Shown: piece by piece, positions 32,309 to 33,079 of the stretch
Position numbering within the stretch: position 1 is the stretch's first letter
Layout: each line of letters begins with the position of its first letter
DNA from: an uncultured Negativibacillus sp.
Lineage (GTDB): Bacteria > Bacillota > Clostridia > Oscillospirales > Ruminococcaceae
NCBI RefSeq assembly: GCF_944388365.1
Contig: NZ_CALXIN010000020.1
Location: 1-33,079, forward strand
Length of the DNA stretch: 33,079 bases
Reading direction: 5' to 3'
Notes under the pieces: model-generated
The model's input: only the letters and a program-made list of their open reading frames with translations
Database searches by the model: none
What the model was told of the DNA's origin: nothing
Translations under genes and position numbers: made by a program

Positions 32309-32974
32309 ATGTCAGTTTTAGATGTGGTTGTATTTGCGTTGGAAATGATCGGAACGGTTGTGTTTTCGATCTCCGGAGGACTGGTCGGCATTGAACGTGG
32401 GTTGGACTATTTTGGAATTCCAGTGCTGTCCATGACAACGGCAGTGGGCGGAGGAATGCTGCGGGATCTGATTCTGGGCAAGACACCGCCGAGCATGTTT
32501 ACCAATCCGGTCTATGTTTTTGTCGCTATTGTCACCTCGTCGCTGATGCTGTTCTTGCTGCATCGCTATGGAAACTTTGTGGAGAACGGAAAGTTTGTCA
32601 GCTTTATGGGGCTGATCAACTTCTTTGATGCACTGGGACTGGGAATCTTCACCATCATCGGAGTCAATTCGGCTCTGGACAGCGGCTATCATAACACCTT
32701 TCTGGCAGTGTTTGTCGGTGTTATGACCGGAGTTGGCGGAGGAATGCTGCGCGACATCATGGTACGGCGTACACCATTGGTGCTGCGTCGGGAAATCTAT
32801 GCTGTGGCGGCAATTCCTGGTGCATGGATTTATTATTACCTGCAGGCGTTTCTGCCAAAGACCCTGTGTATGCTGCTGTGTGCATCCTTGATCGTTATTT
32901 TGAGATTGACTTCGATCCGTTTTCATTGGAATCTGCCAAATTCGGTGGAAGCGGGCAAAAGTACAAATATATAG
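32309..32974 (+). CDS. UPF0126/TRIC-family membrane protein (YicG-like)
   Basis: This 221-residue, about seven-span membrane protein is built from two UPF0126 repeats. Each repeat has the hallmark GGGMLRD: TTAVGGGMLRDLILG near residue 45 and MTGVGGGMLRDIMVRRTP near 145. Relatives have been described as trimeric intracellular cation channel-like or glycine transporters; which applies here cannot be told. I chose the ATG at 32309 since it matches the family start (MSVLDVVVFALEMIGTVVFSISG) and has GGAG 10 bases upstream; the frame is open further upstream but the upstream residues look like non-coding. It stands alone. The 3' end lies 34 bases from a probable IS terminus. Confidence 0.88.
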   Translation: MSVLDVVVFALEMIGTVVFSISGGLVGIERGLDYFGIPVLSMTTAVGGGMLRDLILGKTPPSMFTNPVYVFVAIVTSSLMLFLLHRYGNFVENGKFVSFMGLINFFDALGLGIFTIIGVNSALDSGYHNTFLAVFVGVMTGVGGGMLRDIMVRRTPLVLRREIYAVAAIPGAWIYYYLQAFLPKTLCMLLCASLIVILRLTSIRFHWNLPNSVEAGKSTNI

Positions 32975-33008
32975 GCGCAGAGATGCAAAAAGAGCCTGTA
33001 TCTTGAAG

Positions 33009-33079
33009 TGACCCCCAAAAGTTAGACAATATTTGAAAGTAAAAATTGTTTAAGCAACCGAAAGGGCTTGTTGTCTGTG
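33009..33079. mobile_element. Probable end of an IS3-like insertion sequence, cut by the window
   Basis: TGACCCCCAAAAGTTAGACA (33009-33028) has the form of terminal inverted repeats of IS3/IS150-group elements, which often read TGxxCCCCAAAA(A)GTTxGAC. No transposase frame is visible in the 71 bases available, and the partner repeat and target duplication lie outside, so family and orientation are tentative. A short inverted repeat ACAAT/ATTGT follows inside. Confidence 0.5.

Overview
This looks like a chromosomal core segment of a low-to-mid GC Firmicute in class Clostridia, most likely an anaerobic gut-type Oscillospirales/Ruminococcaceae-like organism. That placement is inferred from several features: a groESL operon with a CIRCE/HrcA operator, a mraZ-led division and cell-wall cluster, a meso-DAP-type MurE, ThyX rather than ThyA, a SpoVD-type PBP with PASTA domains, and an oxygen-sensitive HgdB/HgdC-like iron-sulfur pair. 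I saw no tRNA, rRNA or CRISPR array. Nearly everything reads as ordinary vertically inherited core genome, except for a probable insertion-sequence end at the extreme right.

Layout. 1-1112 (minus): 5' part of groEL, then groES, with a CIRCE operator and sigma-A promoter. 1363-2109: a YdcF/DUF218 membrane protein. 2285-10333 (plus): a probable long operon running thyX, tmk, GNAT, DUF2156 (GNAT-like), GNAT, DJ-1/PfpI, 5-formyl-THF cyclo-ligase, mltG, a hairpin, a U32 peptidase-family tRNA hydroxylase-like gene and a small stand-alone FakA-like domain. It closes at a bidirectional terminator. 10435-12362 (minus): a two-gene YjiM/YjiL-type system, a double-cubane-cluster-like protein with its ATP-dependent activase. 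12689-13135: an orphan PTS EIIA.

13493-29272 is the dcw cluster: promoter, 10-bp-spaced MraZ-type operator repeats, mraZ, rsmH, ftsL, a PASTA class B PBP, murE, murF (with its own extended -10 promoter and a structured leader), mraY, ftsW, murG, murA, ftsQ/divIB and ftsZ, ended by a strong terminator. These genes cover much of lipid II synthesis (MurA, E, F, MraY, MurG) and the FtsQ-L-W-PBP septal synthase around FtsZ. murB, murC, murD and ftsA are not in the cluster, and several of the division proteins carry unusual low-complexity or charged extensions. 29290-29994 (minus): a membrane-anchored TPR-like protein of unknown role. 30159-31988 (minus): an Uup-type ABC-F ATPase. 32309-32974 (plus): a UPF0126/TRIC-type membrane protein divergent from the ABC-F gene. 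33009-33079: the probable end of an IS3-like element that may have split a terminator.

The parts I would look at again are the YjiM/YjiL pair, the stand-alone FakA-like domain, the MraZ operator, the murF leader with two competing hairpins, the atypical FtsZ T3 loop and C-terminal peptide in a cluster without ftsA, and the IS/terminator junction.
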